The translations under genes and the position numbers were made by a program. The notes under the pieces are model-generated. The model ran no database searches. It saw only the letters and a program-made list of their open reading frames with translations, and had not been told where the DNA came from. Shown one piece after another: positions 8,437 through 17,162 of a DNA stretch of 64,000 nt. This stretch comes from JBNAGF01 sp049801055 (lineage in GTDB: Bacteria; Pseudomonadota; Alphaproteobacteria; Rhodobacterales; Rhodobacteraceae), in the NCBI RefSeq assembly GCF_049801055.1, contig NZ_JBNAGF010000001.1:496001-560000 (forward strand). Reading direction: 5' to 3'. Numbering within the stretch: position 1 is the stretch's first letter; the number at the start of each line of letters is the position of its first letter.

Positions 8437-9765
8437 TCAGCGGGCCTCGAGCCCGGTCAGAGCAGCGGCAAAGTCCTTGGGGTCGAACGGGGCGAGGTCG
8501 TCAATCTGCTCCCCCACGCCGATGGCATGGATCGGCAGGCCGAACTTGTCAGCAAGCGCCACAAGAACGCCGCCCTTGGCGGTGCCGTCGAGTTTGGTCA
8601 TGACAAGCCCCGAAACATCCGCGAGTTTCCGGAATGTTTCGACCTGCGACAGCGCGTTCTGTCCGGTTGTCGCATCAAGCACCAGCAACGTGTTGTGCGG
8701 TGCGGTCTCGTCCTTCTTTCTGATGACCCGGACGATTTTCGCCAGTTCTTCCATCAGGTCTGCCCTGTTTTGCAGGCGACCGGCCGTGTCGATCATCAGC
8801 AGGTCAGCGCCTTCTTCCTGAGCTTTGGTCAAAGCGTCAAAGGCAAGGCTGGCCGGGTCGGATCCTTCGGGCGCTGTCAGCACCGGCACACCCGCGCGTT
8901 CGCCCCAGACCTGAAGCTGTTCCACCGCTGCTGCCCGAAAGGTATCGCCAGCGGCGATCACCACTTTCTTTCCTGCGGCTTTGAACTGCGAGGCAAGTTT
9001 GCCGATCGTTGTGGTCTTGCCCGAGCCGTTCACGCCGACCACCAGCACCACTTGAGGTTTTTTCGGATACAGCGGCAGCGGTCGGGCCACCGGTTCCATG
9101 ACGCGAGTCACTTCCTGCGCCAGCAAAGACTTGATCTCATCGGTCGATAGTTTCTTGCCAAACCGGCCCTCGGCCATGTTCGAAGTCAACCGCAACGCGG
9201 TATCGACCCCCATGTCGGATGCGATCAGCAGCTCTTCGAGCTGTTCGAGCATGTCATCGTCAAGGGTGCGCCGCAGGACGGTTTTCGCCTCGGGACGCTT
9301 GAACAGACGACCCAGCAGACCTGGCTGAGCTGTGTCGATAGGCGGCGGGGTCTCCACAGGAGGTTGCACCGGTTCCGGATCGACGGGTCGCGGTGTAGGT
9401 ATCTCCTGCGGCTCCGGTTCCGGGGCAGCTGGCGGGATCTCGGGAACAGGCTGCGGTTCGGGGTCCGGAGCGGGGATGGTTGGTTGCGGATCCGGCTGCA
9501 ACTGCTCCGCCGGCGCTTCCGAGGGCGAGGTCAACGGTGCCTGCTCTGCAACCTCGGGCTGGTCGTCCATAGCGGGATCAACCGCCGTGTCTGTTCGCGC
9601 TTCGGCAACCATCTGTTCGGCTGGCGACGAGGCCCCAGCATCCGCACCAGCGTTGGAGACGACCTGTTCTTTCTCGCCGCCATCCTCGACAATGGCCTCC
9701 AGCCCCTGTTCGAGCCGGGAAGAGGATTTAAAAAGCCGGTCTTTGAGCTTTGAGAAAAACGCCAT
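8437..9765 (-). CDS. ftsY: Signal recognition particle receptor FtsY
   Basis: A GTPase of about 442 residues that docks SRP-ribosome complexes at the membrane. The first ~140 residues are an acidic Pro/Glu-rich A domain. The NG domain carries the P-loop (GVNGSGKTTTIGKLA), DTAGRLQN and TKLDGTAKGG. The ATG at 9765 (MAFFSKLKDRLFKSS) is chosen over an in-frame ATG ten codons upstream because GGAG precedes it at good spacing and the MAFFSKLK start is typical. It is the first gene of the unit with the DMT transporter and ispZ. Confidence 0.95.
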   Translation of the reverse strand: MAFFSKLKDRLFKSSSRLEQGLEAIVEDGGEKEQVVSNAGADAGASSPAEQMVAEARTDTAVDPAMDDQPEVAEQAPLTSPSEAPAEQLQPDPQPTIPAPDPEPQPVPEIPPAAPEPEPQEIPTPRPVDPEPVQPPVETPPPIDTAQPGLLGRLFKRPEAKTVLRRTLDDDMLEQLEELLIASDMGVDTALRLTSNMAEGRFGKKLSTDEIKSLLAQEVTRVMEPVARPLPLYPKKPQVVLVVGVNGSGKTTTIGKLASQFKAAGKKVVIAAGDTFRAAAVEQLQVWGERAGVPVLTAPEGSDPASLAFDALTKAQEEGADLLMIDTAGRLQNRADLMEELAKIVRVIRKKDETAPHNTLLVLDATTGQNALSQVETFRKLADVSGLVMTKLDGTAKGGVLVALADKFGLPIHAIGVGEQIDDLAPFDPKDFAAALTGLEAR

Positions 9766-9834
9766 CAGATGGTCTCCGCAAGATCTTCCCTTCACCTAAT
9801 GCGGATCGACGGCGGTTGCAAAGGCAGAAAGGCG

Positions 9835-10476
9835 TCAGCTGAAGGCCAGAAGGAAGCCTAGCTGTGCGCCCCAGTAAAGCGGCCAGATAGCAAACGGCGT
9901 CAGGCGCAGCGCGGAATGCCCGACAGGTAGCAGGAATTTTTCGGCTGCGAGGATCAGGTCAGACAGGATGAAGGCAAGGGCAGAAGGCAGGACCAGCGCC
10001 ATCGGCGGCGAGGTCGGCAGCGTGAGCGCCGCCAGCCCCATGCAAAGAATAATCGGAATGTAGGCCAGCACCGGCCCCTTCAACTCCCCTGCGCGCGGGG
10101 GCAGGATCCGGGCCGTTACGACCCCGAGGAGCAGAAAGGCAATCGTGCCGAGAAAAACCGGCGATGTCACCAGCCGCGACAAGTCGCTGTCAGGACGAGA
10201 CAGAAACAGCGCGATATAGGCGATGTGACCAGCGGCAAATGCGCCTATGCCTGCCATGAAAGTGGTGTCGCCTTCCTGTGCCAGCAGAAGATCCCCGATG
10301 GCGCAAAGGGTCAGCGCAAGCACAAGCAGCGTTGGGGCGTTGCCGAGGTAAGCCGCAAGGGCCAGCAGCGCCACGGCAAGCGTTTTGGCGAGGCTGCGGG
10401 TCAGGCTGGCGCGTTGCGGACTAAGCGGGAGGTAGAGCAGGGCGCAAAGGGTGGCGGGCAGGATCAAGGCAGGCAT
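9835..10476 (-). CDS. YhhN/lysoplasmalogenase-like membrane protein
   Basis: A 213-residue polytopic protein with about eight helices. The motifs CAIGDLLLA, AGIGAFAAGHIAYIALF, LILAAEKF and YWGAQLGF match the YhhN family, which includes lysoplasmalogenases that cleave the vinyl-ether bond of lysoplasmalogens. The frame is open far upstream, but the ATG at 10476 (MPALILPATL) begins the conserved part and avoids running under the divergent AlkB gene. The enzymatic call is by family only. Confidence 0.78.
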   Translation of the reverse strand: MPALILPATLCALLYLPLSPQRASLTRSLAKTLAVALLALAAYLGNAPTLLVLALTLCAIGDLLLAQEGDTTFMAGIGAFAAGHIAYIALFLSRPDSDLSRLVTSPVFLGTIAFLLLGVVTARILPPRAGELKGPVLAYIPIILCMGLAALTLPTSPPMALVLPSALAFILSDLILAAEKFLLPVGHSALRLTPFAIWPLYWGAQLGFLLAFS

Positions 10477-10671
10477 GAGGTCTCGCAATCGGCTGGTGCT
10501 TCGAGATTGGCGGCGAAGGGGACAGATTGGCAACGGTTCCCAAGGGTCACCTGCACGTCTACCCGGATCGTTTGACATGGACCGGCGGGCGGCAGATGTT
10601 TGATCTGCGTGGCAGTCATGCAACGTGAGGCGGGCGGCCGCAAAGGCGTCGCTGATACAGGAAAGACACGG

Positions 10672-11754
10672 ATGATCTGGTTTCCACTGGCAAGTCTTCT
10701 CCCGGCGCTGCTGGTCATTGCTGGTGCGTTGTTTGGTGGTATCTGGCCCTGGCTGGCGCTGGGGTCCATGACAGCGTGGGTCTATTCCTTGGACCGTGTG
10801 CGGGCACCGGGCCTTCGCCGTTTTTCCGAGAACGGTGCGGATCGGCTGGAACTGGTGTTGGGCTTGGTTCATTTTCTGGTGCTAGGACTGACAGTTCTGG
10901 CGATTGCCCGAGGAAACCTTACAACTTCCCAATCTGTCGCGTTGTTCTTCGCGTCGGGGCTGTTTCTGGGGCAGGTTTCCAATTCCAACGCCCATGAGTT
11001 GATCCATCGATCCGGTCGCGCAGAGCGCGCGCTCGGGGTTGCGGTTTATTCCTCGTTGTTGTTCGGGCATCATGCTTCGGCGCATCGCAGAGTGCATCAT
11101 GTCCATGTGGCGACGGATCGGGATCCGAATTCGGCCCGCAAGGGTGAGGGGTTCTATCACTTCTGGCCGCGCGCGTGGCTGGGCTCGTTCCGGGCGGGAC
11201 TGAAGGCCGAGACCGAAGCGCGCCAGCGCCGTTCGCGCAAAGGTGGCCTGCATCCCTATGTAATCTATGTGGGCGGTGGGCTTCTGACGTTAGTGCTGGC
11301 CTTCGCGTTCGGCGGGTTGGCCGGTGCGCTGGTGCTGCTGGCTCTGACGGCTCATGCACAGATGCAGCTGTTGCTGGCCGACTATATCCAGCACTACGGG
11401 CTTCGCCGGCTGCTGCGTGACGGCAAGCCCGAACCGGTTGGCCCGCAACACAGCTGGAATGCGCCGCAATGGTATTCTTCGGCCATGATGCTGAATGCGC
11501 CCCGACATTCCGATCATCACATGCATCCGGCCCGCCGGTTCCCGGACCTGCGACTGGATAAGCAGGATATGCCCATCTGGCCTCGCTCCATGCCGGTCAT
11601 GGCGGCGATTGCCATGGTGCCGCCGGTCTGGCGTCAGATCATGGACCGGCGCACGGAACGGTGGCTGCCGAACAATGACGCTGTTCAAACCGAGCCGGCG
11701 ACGGGTGGTTCGACACCGTCTGATCTGACAGAGTTCGAGCATGACGCGATCTAG
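10672..11754 (+). CDS. AlkB-type membrane di-iron alkane/fatty acyl monooxygenase
   Basis: A 360-residue membrane enzyme with the histidine boxes of AlkB-type hydroxylases: NAHELIHR, HHASAHRRVHHVHVATDRDP and the C-terminal APRHSDHHMHPARR. YIQHYGLRR corresponds to the NYxEHYGL signature. Several N-terminal helices anchor it. The ATG at 10672 follows AGGAAAG; frames further upstream lack the fold. The family hydroxylates terminal C-H bonds with O2 and reduced rubredoxin, but no rubredoxin or reductase is near. The substrate is uncertain. Its end overlaps the next gene by 14 bp. Confidence 0.85.
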   Translation: MIWFPLASLLPALLVIAGALFGGIWPWLALGSMTAWVYSLDRVRAPGLRRFSENGADRLELVLGLVHFLVLGLTVLAIARGNLTTSQSVALFFASGLFLGQVSNSNAHELIHRSGRAERALGVAVYSSLLFGHHASAHRRVHHVHVATDRDPNSARKGEGFYHFWPRAWLGSFRAGLKAETEARQRRSRKGGLHPYVIYVGGGLLTLVLAFAFGGLAGALVLLALTAHAQMQLLLADYIQHYGLRRLLRDGKPEPVGPQHSWNAPQWYSSAMMLNAPRHSDHHMHPARRFPDLRLDKQDMPIWPRSMPVMAAIAMVPPVWRQIMDRRTERWLPNNDAVQTEPATGGSTPSDLTEFEHDAI

Positions 11755-12148
11755 CCCGATTCTCGCTTGTGCCTTTCTGGTTCTGGCCGGAGTGTCCGCC
11801 GGGGCGCAGAACGCAATGTCGGCCGAAGAGTTTGATGCCTACACGCGCGGCAAGACCTTGTTTTATGGTTTCGACGGGACACCGTATGGGGTTGAACGCT
11901 ACTTGAGCAACCGAAGGGTGATCTGGTCATTTCTGGACGGCGATTGTCGGGAAGGTGTCTGGTATGAGCAGAACGATCAGATCTGTTTTCTGTACGAGGA
12001 CCGGTCGGACCCGCAATGCTGGGTGTTCCTGCGTAGCGGGTCCGGGCTGATAGCACGGTTTGAAAACGATCCGGAAGCAACAGAACTCTACGAGTCCGAG
12101 GACGTGGACGAGGAAATGATCTGCCATGGCCCGGATGTCGGGGTATGA
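11741..12148 (+). CDS. Secreted small protein of unknown function
   Basis: A 135-residue protein with a signal peptide (PILACAFLVLAGVSAGAQ, cleavage after about residue 22). The mature part is acidic with four Cys (GDCREGVW, DQICFLY, PQCWVF, MICHGP), which suggests periplasmic disulfides. Aromatic motifs are FYGFDGTPYGVERYL and VIWSFLDGDC. I do not recognise a named family; it resembles conserved Rhodobacterales hypotheticals. It overlaps the 3' end of the AlkB-type gene by 14 bp, so it is probably co-translated with it. Confidence 0.75.
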   Translation: MTRSSPILACAFLVLAGVSAGAQNAMSAEEFDAYTRGKTLFYGFDGTPYGVERYLSNRRVIWSFLDGDCREGVWYEQNDQICFLYEDRSDPQCWVFLRSGSGLIARFENDPEATELYESEDVDEEMICHGPDVGV

Positions 12149-12224
12149 ACGGCAGCCTCCTGTAATGGTGCGCAGGCACATCCATCGGCGGGTCATTTGA
12201 TCGCTGAGTAATCCACCGCAGGAT

Positions 12225-13709
12225 TCAGAACAGGGATCCTTGGCCGGGCGGCTCGGGTTTCGGTTTCTTCGAGCCGGTTTTGGTGCCACCTCCGGTGGAA
12301 AGGCGGCCGTCGGAAAACTCGATTTCGAGGCTGGCGTGTTTGCCTGCCTCTTCCTTGCTGGTCACAACGACGCCTTCGGCACGAATGACCGCATATCCGC
12401 GCTCCAGAGTCGCCTTGTAGGACAGGGTTTCGCGCAGCCGGTCGGTGGATTCGATCTGCTGGCGCAGGCGGTCGATACGGGTCTGTTGTGCACTGTTCAG
12501 CCGTTCGCCGAGCACATCCAGCCTTTCACGGGTCATCAGGATTTCGCGTCGGATCGGGCGCAGGCTGAGCCGCGACGACAGGTTGGCCAGCCGGTCGCGC
12601 CGGTTCTCAACAAGACTTCGCATGGTGGCAGGGCGCAGATGCGCCGCTGTTTCCGCAAGGCGCAGGCGGCGCTGCTGCACCCCTTGGGTCAGTGCCACAG
12701 GCAGGCGCTCGGCCGCCCTGTCCAATCGCTGACGGGGCGTATCGAGCAGGCTTTCGGCACGCGGCAGGGCGCGGGCGAGATCGGTCAGGCGCTGGGCCCT
12801 TCGCTGTACGGCATCCGTAGCGGCGCGGGACAGCCGTGCCCCTTGTTCGCGGGTCCATGCCAGCAGTTCCAGCCGTACCGGCACCGCCAGTTCGGCGGCC
12901 GCAGTTGGTGTCGGGGCACGACGGTCAGAAACATAGTCGATCAGCGTCGTGTCCGTCTCGTGCCCGACCGCAGAAATCAGCGGAATTTCACTGGCAGCGA
13001 CGGCACGGGCAACGATCTCTTCGTTGAACCCCCACAGGTCTTCGATCGACCCACCGCCGCGGGCGACAATGATCAGGTCGGGGCGCGGCAGGGCGCCTCC
13101 CGGGGTGAGCTTGTTGAAGCCATCGATGGCACGGGCGACTTCCGGTGCACAGGCATTTCCCTGCACGGCGACCGGCCAGATCAGCACCTTGCGCGGGAAC
13201 CGGTCGCGCAGGCGGTGCAGGATGTCGCGGATCACCGCGCCCGAAGGTGAAGTCACCACGCCAATGATTTGCGGCAGATAGGGGAGCGGCTTTTTACGTT
13301 CTTGAGCAAACAGCCCTTCGGATTCCAGTTGCTTTTTTCGTTTTTCCAACAAGGCCATCAGCGCGCCCTGTCCGGCAACGGCAACTTCGTCCACATTCAG
13401 GTTGTATTTGGACTGCGCCCCGAAGGCGGTCAATCGCCCGGTCACGACAACCTCAAGACCTTCTTCCGGCACCACGGACAAACCCGAGATCTGCCCTTTC
13501 CATGTGGTGCAGGCCAGAACATTCCGGTCATCCTTGATATCATAGTAGAGATGGCCGGAGCGGGCCTTGAACACGCGTCCGACCTCACCACGCACGCGGA
13601 CCCGCCCAAATGCTCCTTCAAGCGTGCGCTTCACTTCTCCGGAAATCTCCGAAACGGAGTATTCCGGCATGTTCTGTCCCGGGATCGGATCGTCGAGAAG
13701 GTCGGTCAT
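12225..13709 (-). CDS. xseA: Exodeoxyribonuclease VII large subunit
   Basis: A 494-residue protein with an N-terminal OB fold (VRVRGEVGRVFKARSGHLYYDIKDD) that binds single-stranded DNA, and the catalytic core with GVVTSPSGAVIRDILHRLRDRFP, ARGGGSIEDLWGFNEE and SAVGHETDTTLIDYVSDRRAPTPTAAAE. A long coiled-coil region follows, then a C-terminal strand. It degrades ssDNA to oligonucleotides together with XseB, which is not in the window. The ATG at 13709 (MTDLLDD) is chosen; the frame is open upstream but not conserved. It is divergent from purD. Confidence 0.95.
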   Translation of the reverse strand: MTDLLDDPIPGQNMPEYSVSEISGEVKRTLEGAFGRVRVRGEVGRVFKARSGHLYYDIKDDRNVLACTTWKGQISGLSVVPEEGLEVVVTGRLTAFGAQSKYNLNVDEVAVAGQGALMALLEKRKKQLESEGLFAQERKKPLPYLPQIIGVVTSPSGAVIRDILHRLRDRFPRKVLIWPVAVQGNACAPEVARAIDGFNKLTPGGALPRPDLIIVARGGGSIEDLWGFNEEIVARAVAASEIPLISAVGHETDTTLIDYVSDRRAPTPTAAAELAVPVRLELLAWTREQGARLSRAATDAVQRRAQRLTDLARALPRAESLLDTPRQRLDRAAERLPVALTQGVQQRRLRLAETAAHLRPATMRSLVENRRDRLANLSSRLSLRPIRREILMTRERLDVLGERLNSAQQTRIDRLRQQIESTDRLRETLSYKATLERGYAVIRAEGVVVTSKEEAGKHASLEIEFSDGRLSTGGGTKTGSKKPKPEPPGQGSLF

Positions 13710-13904
13710 GGGTCTTGCCTCGTGATCGCAATTTGAGGGCCTTGGCGGTAGAACCCGGGCCGGTTTTCCGCCTGTGGACTGTTCAAACGGCGACCGGAGC
13801 GGGAACCGGTGTCGTCGTCGGGCATTTTGACTCGTTGCGTCCAAGCCTGCGCCACCCTAAAACGCCGCGCAAGCGAGGCCAAGCAGATCGGAGATCCGAA
13901 TCCC

Positions 13905-15167
13905 ATGAACATTCTCATTCTTGGCGGCGGCGGGCGCGAACATGCCCTAGCCTGGGCAGTGATGCAGAACCCGAAATGTGACAAGCTGATCGTGGCTCCG
14001 GGCAATGCCGGGATCGCGCAGATCGCGGAATGTGCCAATCTTGATATCGAACATGGGGGCTCGGTGGTCAGCTTTGCCGACGAAAACGCGATCGACTTCG
14101 TGATTGTCGGCCCGGAGGCACCGCTTGCGTCCGGCGTTGCAGATCGGCTGCGCGAAGCCGGAATTCTCGTGTTTGGGCCGTCGGCCGCTGCGGCGCGCCT
14201 TGAGGCTTCAAAAAGCTTCACCAAGGGAATCTGTGATGCCGCAGGCGCACCTACCGCAGCTTATGCCCGGTTCACCGAGGCCGGGCCTGCAAAGGATTAT
14301 GTGCGCCGGCAGGGTGCCCCGATCGTCGTCAAGGCTGACGGGCTTGCAGCCGGAAAGGGCGTGATCGTGGCAATGGACGAAGCCACGGCGCTGGCGGCAG
14401 TCGATGACATGTTCAGCGGTGCCTTTGGCGGAGCCGGGGCCGAGGTCGTCATCGAGGAATTCATGGAGGGCGAAGAGGCGTCGCTTTTCGTGCTCTGTGA
14501 TGGAAAGGATATCCTTTCGATCGGCACCGCGCAGGACCACAAACGCGTCGGCGAAGGGGATACCGGGCTCAACACTGGCGGCATGGGGGCCTATTCGCCG
14601 GCGCCGGTTCTCAGCAGCGAGATCGAGGCGCGGGCGATAGATGAAATCATCCGCCCGACCATGGCCGAAATGGAGCGGCGCGGAACCCCGTTTCAGGGCG
14701 TTCTTTATGCGGGGCTGATGATCAAGGACGGGTTGCCCCGGCTGGTGGAATACAATGTCCGCTTTGGTGATCCCGAGTGCCAGGTTCTGATGATGCGTCT
14801 GGGTGCACAGGCAATGGACCTGATGCACGCGGCCGCCGAGGGGCGGCTGGCCGTAGCGCGCGTGAACTGGGCTGACGATCATGCAATGACCGTGGTGATG
14901 GCCGCCAACGGTTATCCCGGTTCCTATGAAAAAGGATCAGAGATCAAGGGGCTGGACGATCTTCCTGAAGATAGCAGCAACATGGTGTTCCATGCCGGAA
15001 CCAAGGCCGAGGGCGGTGCGGTAGTGGCGTCGGGTGGTCGCGTGCTGAACGTCACCGCGCGGGGGGACAGCCTGCAGGACGCCCGCGACCGGGCCTATGC
15101 CATGGTCGACGCGATCGATTGGCCGGGTGGTTTCTTTCGTCAGGACATTGGATGGCGCGCCCTCTGA
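13905..15167 (+). CDS. purD: Phosphoribosylamine--glycine ligase
   Basis: A 420-residue ATP-grasp enzyme that ligates glycine to phosphoribosylamine in purine synthesis. It begins MNILILGGGGREHALAWA. Other motifs are GPEAPL, the ATP-binding KADGLAAGKGV, LNTGGMGAYSP and EYNVRFGDPECQ. GGAG lies 11 nt before the ATG at 13905. Length matches the family. It is separated from divergent xseA by a 195-bp spacer. Confidence 0.95.
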   Translation: MNILILGGGGREHALAWAVMQNPKCDKLIVAPGNAGIAQIAECANLDIEHGGSVVSFADENAIDFVIVGPEAPLASGVADRLREAGILVFGPSAAAARLEASKSFTKGICDAAGAPTAAYARFTEAGPAKDYVRRQGAPIVVKADGLAAGKGVIVAMDEATALAAVDDMFSGAFGGAGAEVVIEEFMEGEEASLFVLCDGKDILSIGTAQDHKRVGEGDTGLNTGGMGAYSPAPVLSSEIEARAIDEIIRPTMAEMERRGTPFQGVLYAGLMIKDGLPRLVEYNVRFGDPECQVLMMRLGAQAMDLMHAAAEGRLAVARVNWADDHAMTVVMAANGYPGSYEKGSEIKGLDDLPEDSSNMVFHAGTKAEGGAVVASGGRVLNVTARGDSLQDARDRAYAMVDAIDWPGGFFRQDIGWRAL

Positions 15168-15287
15168 GAACAGCCTTATCGAACAGGACAGCCGTGCGGA
15201 ACACCGACTGACATCCTGCCGGTCCCGACGGAAGGTTTTCTTTCATCAAACCGGCGCGTTAAGGTGGTTCGCAACTGGGAGCGGCTG

Positions 15288-15902
15288 ATGAGCGAACCGA
15301 TACTGCCATCTGATCTGGACGCGCTTTACCAAGCGCGGGACCTCAGGGCCTTGGCCTTTGACTGGGTTCCTGTGGGCATCGTGGTGACCGAAGCGCGGGT
15401 GATCCGAGAATGCAACCGCCGATTCTGCGAGATGTTCGGCTATACGCGCGACGAATTGCTTGATCAGCTGTTCGCCTTTCTCTACCCGACCGAAGCCGAA
15501 TTTCAGAACGTCCTGCACAGGGGCGACAAAGATCTTGGCGAGGGCAATCTCTATTGGGATGAACGGGTCATGCGCCGCCACGACGGAGATCTTTTCTGGT
15601 GCCGCGTCCGAGGGCAGACCTTTACCCCCGAAGACCCGTTGGGGCGCGCAGTCTGGAGCTTTGCAGATCTTTCGGAGACCCGTCCCTATCAACCTCTGAC
15701 ACAACGGGAACGCGAGGTGTTTTCGCTATTGGGCGAGGGCAAGACCAGCAAGGAAATCGCCCGTGAATTGTCGTTGAGCTATCGCACGGTCGAAGTGCAT
15801 CGGGCGCGCTTGCTCAAAAAGTTCGGGGTCAGCAACACCGCCGCTCTGTTCCAGTCACTCGGAGATATCGACGGCGACCACGTGGTTCGGTCGGCTCCAT
15901 GA
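15288..15902 (+). CDS. PAS domain-LuxR type HTH transcriptional regulator
   Basis: A 204-residue protein. A PAS sensor domain spans about 20-125 (FDWVPVGIVVTEARVIRECNR, FGYTRDELLDQ, WRVRG-like segment), followed by a LuxR/GerE HTH at about 140-195 (LTQREREVFSLLGEGKTSKEIA and LSYRTVEVHRARLLKKFGV). The ATG at 15288 has GGGAG upstream; an in-frame start at 15264 is also possible. There is no receiver domain and no adjacent kinase, so the PAS ligand is probably sensed directly. The target genes are unknown. Confidence 0.85.
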   Translation: MSEPILPSDLDALYQARDLRALAFDWVPVGIVVTEARVIRECNRRFCEMFGYTRDELLDQLFAFLYPTEAEFQNVLHRGDKDLGEGNLYWDERVMRRHDGDLFWCRVRGQTFTPEDPLGRAVWSFADLSETRPYQPLTQREREVFSLLGEGKTSKEIARELSLSYRTVEVHRARLLKKFGVSNTAALFQSLGDIDGDHVVRSAP

Positions 15903-15921
15903 GATTCGTCTGTTTTGCTGG

Positions 15922-15946
15922 GCGCCTTTCGGATCCGGCGTTTTTT
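15922..15946 (+). terminator. Probable intrinsic terminator after the PAS-LuxR gene
   Basis: GCGCC (15922-15926) pairs with GGCGT (15937-15941, one G-T) around a 10-nt loop, followed by six T. It just reaches the stop codon of the convergent FG-GAP gene. Confidence 0.5.
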
Positions 15947-16716
15947 CAACACTCCAACGCGGACTGAACGCTGGATGGCCCTTTGAAAGCACCGCGATCG
16001 TTGACCTGCCAGCCGGCCGATCGATCAAAGCTGACCGAAACGATCCGCCGCCAATCCCCGCTGACCAGTATCAGTTCGGGTCGTTCGCCGCATTGGCGCA
16101 GGCCGCCGGTGATGAAATCCTCACCGATGCGGTGATTGGTCAGGCCGGGCAGGGCGGCGATCTCACGAAGCTGCCTGTCCGCATATCGCCAGATGCGAAG
16201 GGTTTTCGCCAGGTGCGGGCGGTCGACATAGGCCAGCTCGATGTGACCATCGCCGTCGAGATCGGCAATTCCAGCCGGAGCAAGCCAGCGGTTGGACCTG
16301 CCGATATGTGGCGTTGCCACCAGTTTGGCCCCCGTCGTATCATAGATCGCTAGCTGTGCGCCGGTATCGATCTGCGTTTCAACGACGACGGCTTCGGGCA
16401 GGCCGTCGCCGTCCACGTCGGCAAGCCGCGGGACGAGATCTTCGAAAACGCGGTCCAAGGGCAGGCGGATCTTCACGACCGTGGTTCTGTTTTGCGATGA
16501 GGCGTCGCCAACCTTTAGTTCCAGACCGCCATATTCGATGGCGTCGCCCAGAACTTCGTGTGCATAGCGGTCGGTCGGCTCGGTAAACCGGGCGGACACG
16601 ATCCGGTCGCCAGCCGCCGCGGCTGTCGGTAGCAACAGTTTCAGGGTCAGAAGAGTACCGGCAACCGCACCACGAACGAGCGCGGTGCGGGTTTGGTATC
16701 TGAACAGGCCGATCAG
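15946..16716 (-). CDS. Secreted FG-GAP/VCBS repeat protein, start codon unclear
   Basis: A predicted exported beta-propeller-type protein. Calcium-loop repeats are visible: DVDGDGLPEAVVVE and DLDGDGHIELAYVD. The region before the mature part is hydrophobic (GTLLTLKLLLPTAAAAG) like a signal peptide, but no ATG or GTG is in frame. The options are TTG at 16635 (which would leave almost no signal peptide), CTG at 16716 (256 codons, full signal peptide), or a one-base change near 16650 joining a GTG in the neighbouring frame. The 5' boundary given is therefore the outer limit. It lies directly downstream of the ferredoxin gene on the same strand. Function unknown. Confidence 0.6.
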   Translation of the reverse strand: MIGLFRYQTRTALVRGAVAGTLLTLKLLLPTAAAAGDRIVSARFTEPTDRYAHEVLGDAIEYGGLELKVGDASSQNRTTVVKIRLPLDRVFEDLVPRLADVDGDGLPEAVVVETQIDTGAQLAIYDTTGAKLVATPHIGRSNRWLAPAGIADLDGDGHIELAYVDRPHLAKTLRIWRYADRQLREIAALPGLTNHRIGEDFITGGLRQCGERPELILVSGDWRRIVSVSFDRSAGWQVNDRGAFKGPSSVQSALEC

Positions 16717-17036
16717 ATCTGCTTTTCCGGCATTTGCACAACCAGACCGTCCAAAGCGTCGGTGACTTTGATCTGGCAGGTCAGGCGCGAACGCGCGGGA
16801 TCGGGCTCGTAGGCGAAATCAAGCATGTCCTCTTCCATGTCATCCTTGGCTGGAACCTTCTCGACCCAGTCAGGGTGCAGGTAGACGTGGCAGGTGGAGC
16901 AGGCACAGGCGCCGCCGCAATCGGCTTCGATGCCGGGAATGTTGTTGTCGCGGGCGCCTTCCATCACGGTCAGGCCGTTGGCAACCTCGACCACATGTTC
17001 GGTGCCATTGTGCTCGATATAAGTGATCTTTGCCAT
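16713..17036 (-). CDS. [2Fe-2S] ferredoxin (adrenodoxin type)
   Basis: A 107-residue ferredoxin. The cluster ligands are in the segment ADCGGACACSTCHVYL (Cys-x5-Cys-x2-Cys), with a fourth Cys in RLTCQIKV. This spacing is that of the vertebrate-type/FdVI group that serves Fe-S assembly, P450s or ring hydroxylases. AGAGGAA precedes the ATG at 17036. It carries electrons in the cytosol; the partner cannot be told from the context. Confidence 0.92.
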   Translation of the reverse strand: MAKITYIEHNGTEHVVEVANGLTVMEGARDNNIPGIEADCGGACACSTCHVYLHPDWVEKVPAKDDMEEDMLDFAYEPDPARSRLTCQIKVTDALDGLVVQMPEKQI

Positions 17037-17145
17037 TTTGGATCGATTCCTCTTCACGTATCGGCAAGATCAATAGTCAAGCCTGTGCAGCCATGCCAGC
17101 CCCATTTGAAACGACCTCGCGGCGGGTTGGCCTTTGAGGCTGTTT

Positions 17146-17160
17146 GTTCTATGTTTGTTC
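17146..17160. promoter_or_regulatory. LexA (SOS) box
   Basis: GTTC (17146-17149), seven bases, GTTC (17157-17160). This is an exact match to the GTTC-N7-GTTC direct repeat recognised by alphaproteobacterial LexA. It covers a possible -10 (TATGTT, 17150-17155) whose -35 could be TTGGCC at 17127-17132 with a 17-bp spacer. The predicted transcription start would fall at about 17162. It lies 2 nt before the ATG of the OB-fold gene and 110 nt from the divergent ferredoxin start. Confidence 0.7.
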
Positions 17161-17162
17161 TT

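Noticed and set aside
16734..17162. Extension of the OB-fold frame upstream to 16734
   Set aside because: The frame is open, but it lies antisense to the well-supported ferredoxin gene and has no similarity to DnaE2 or ImuB.
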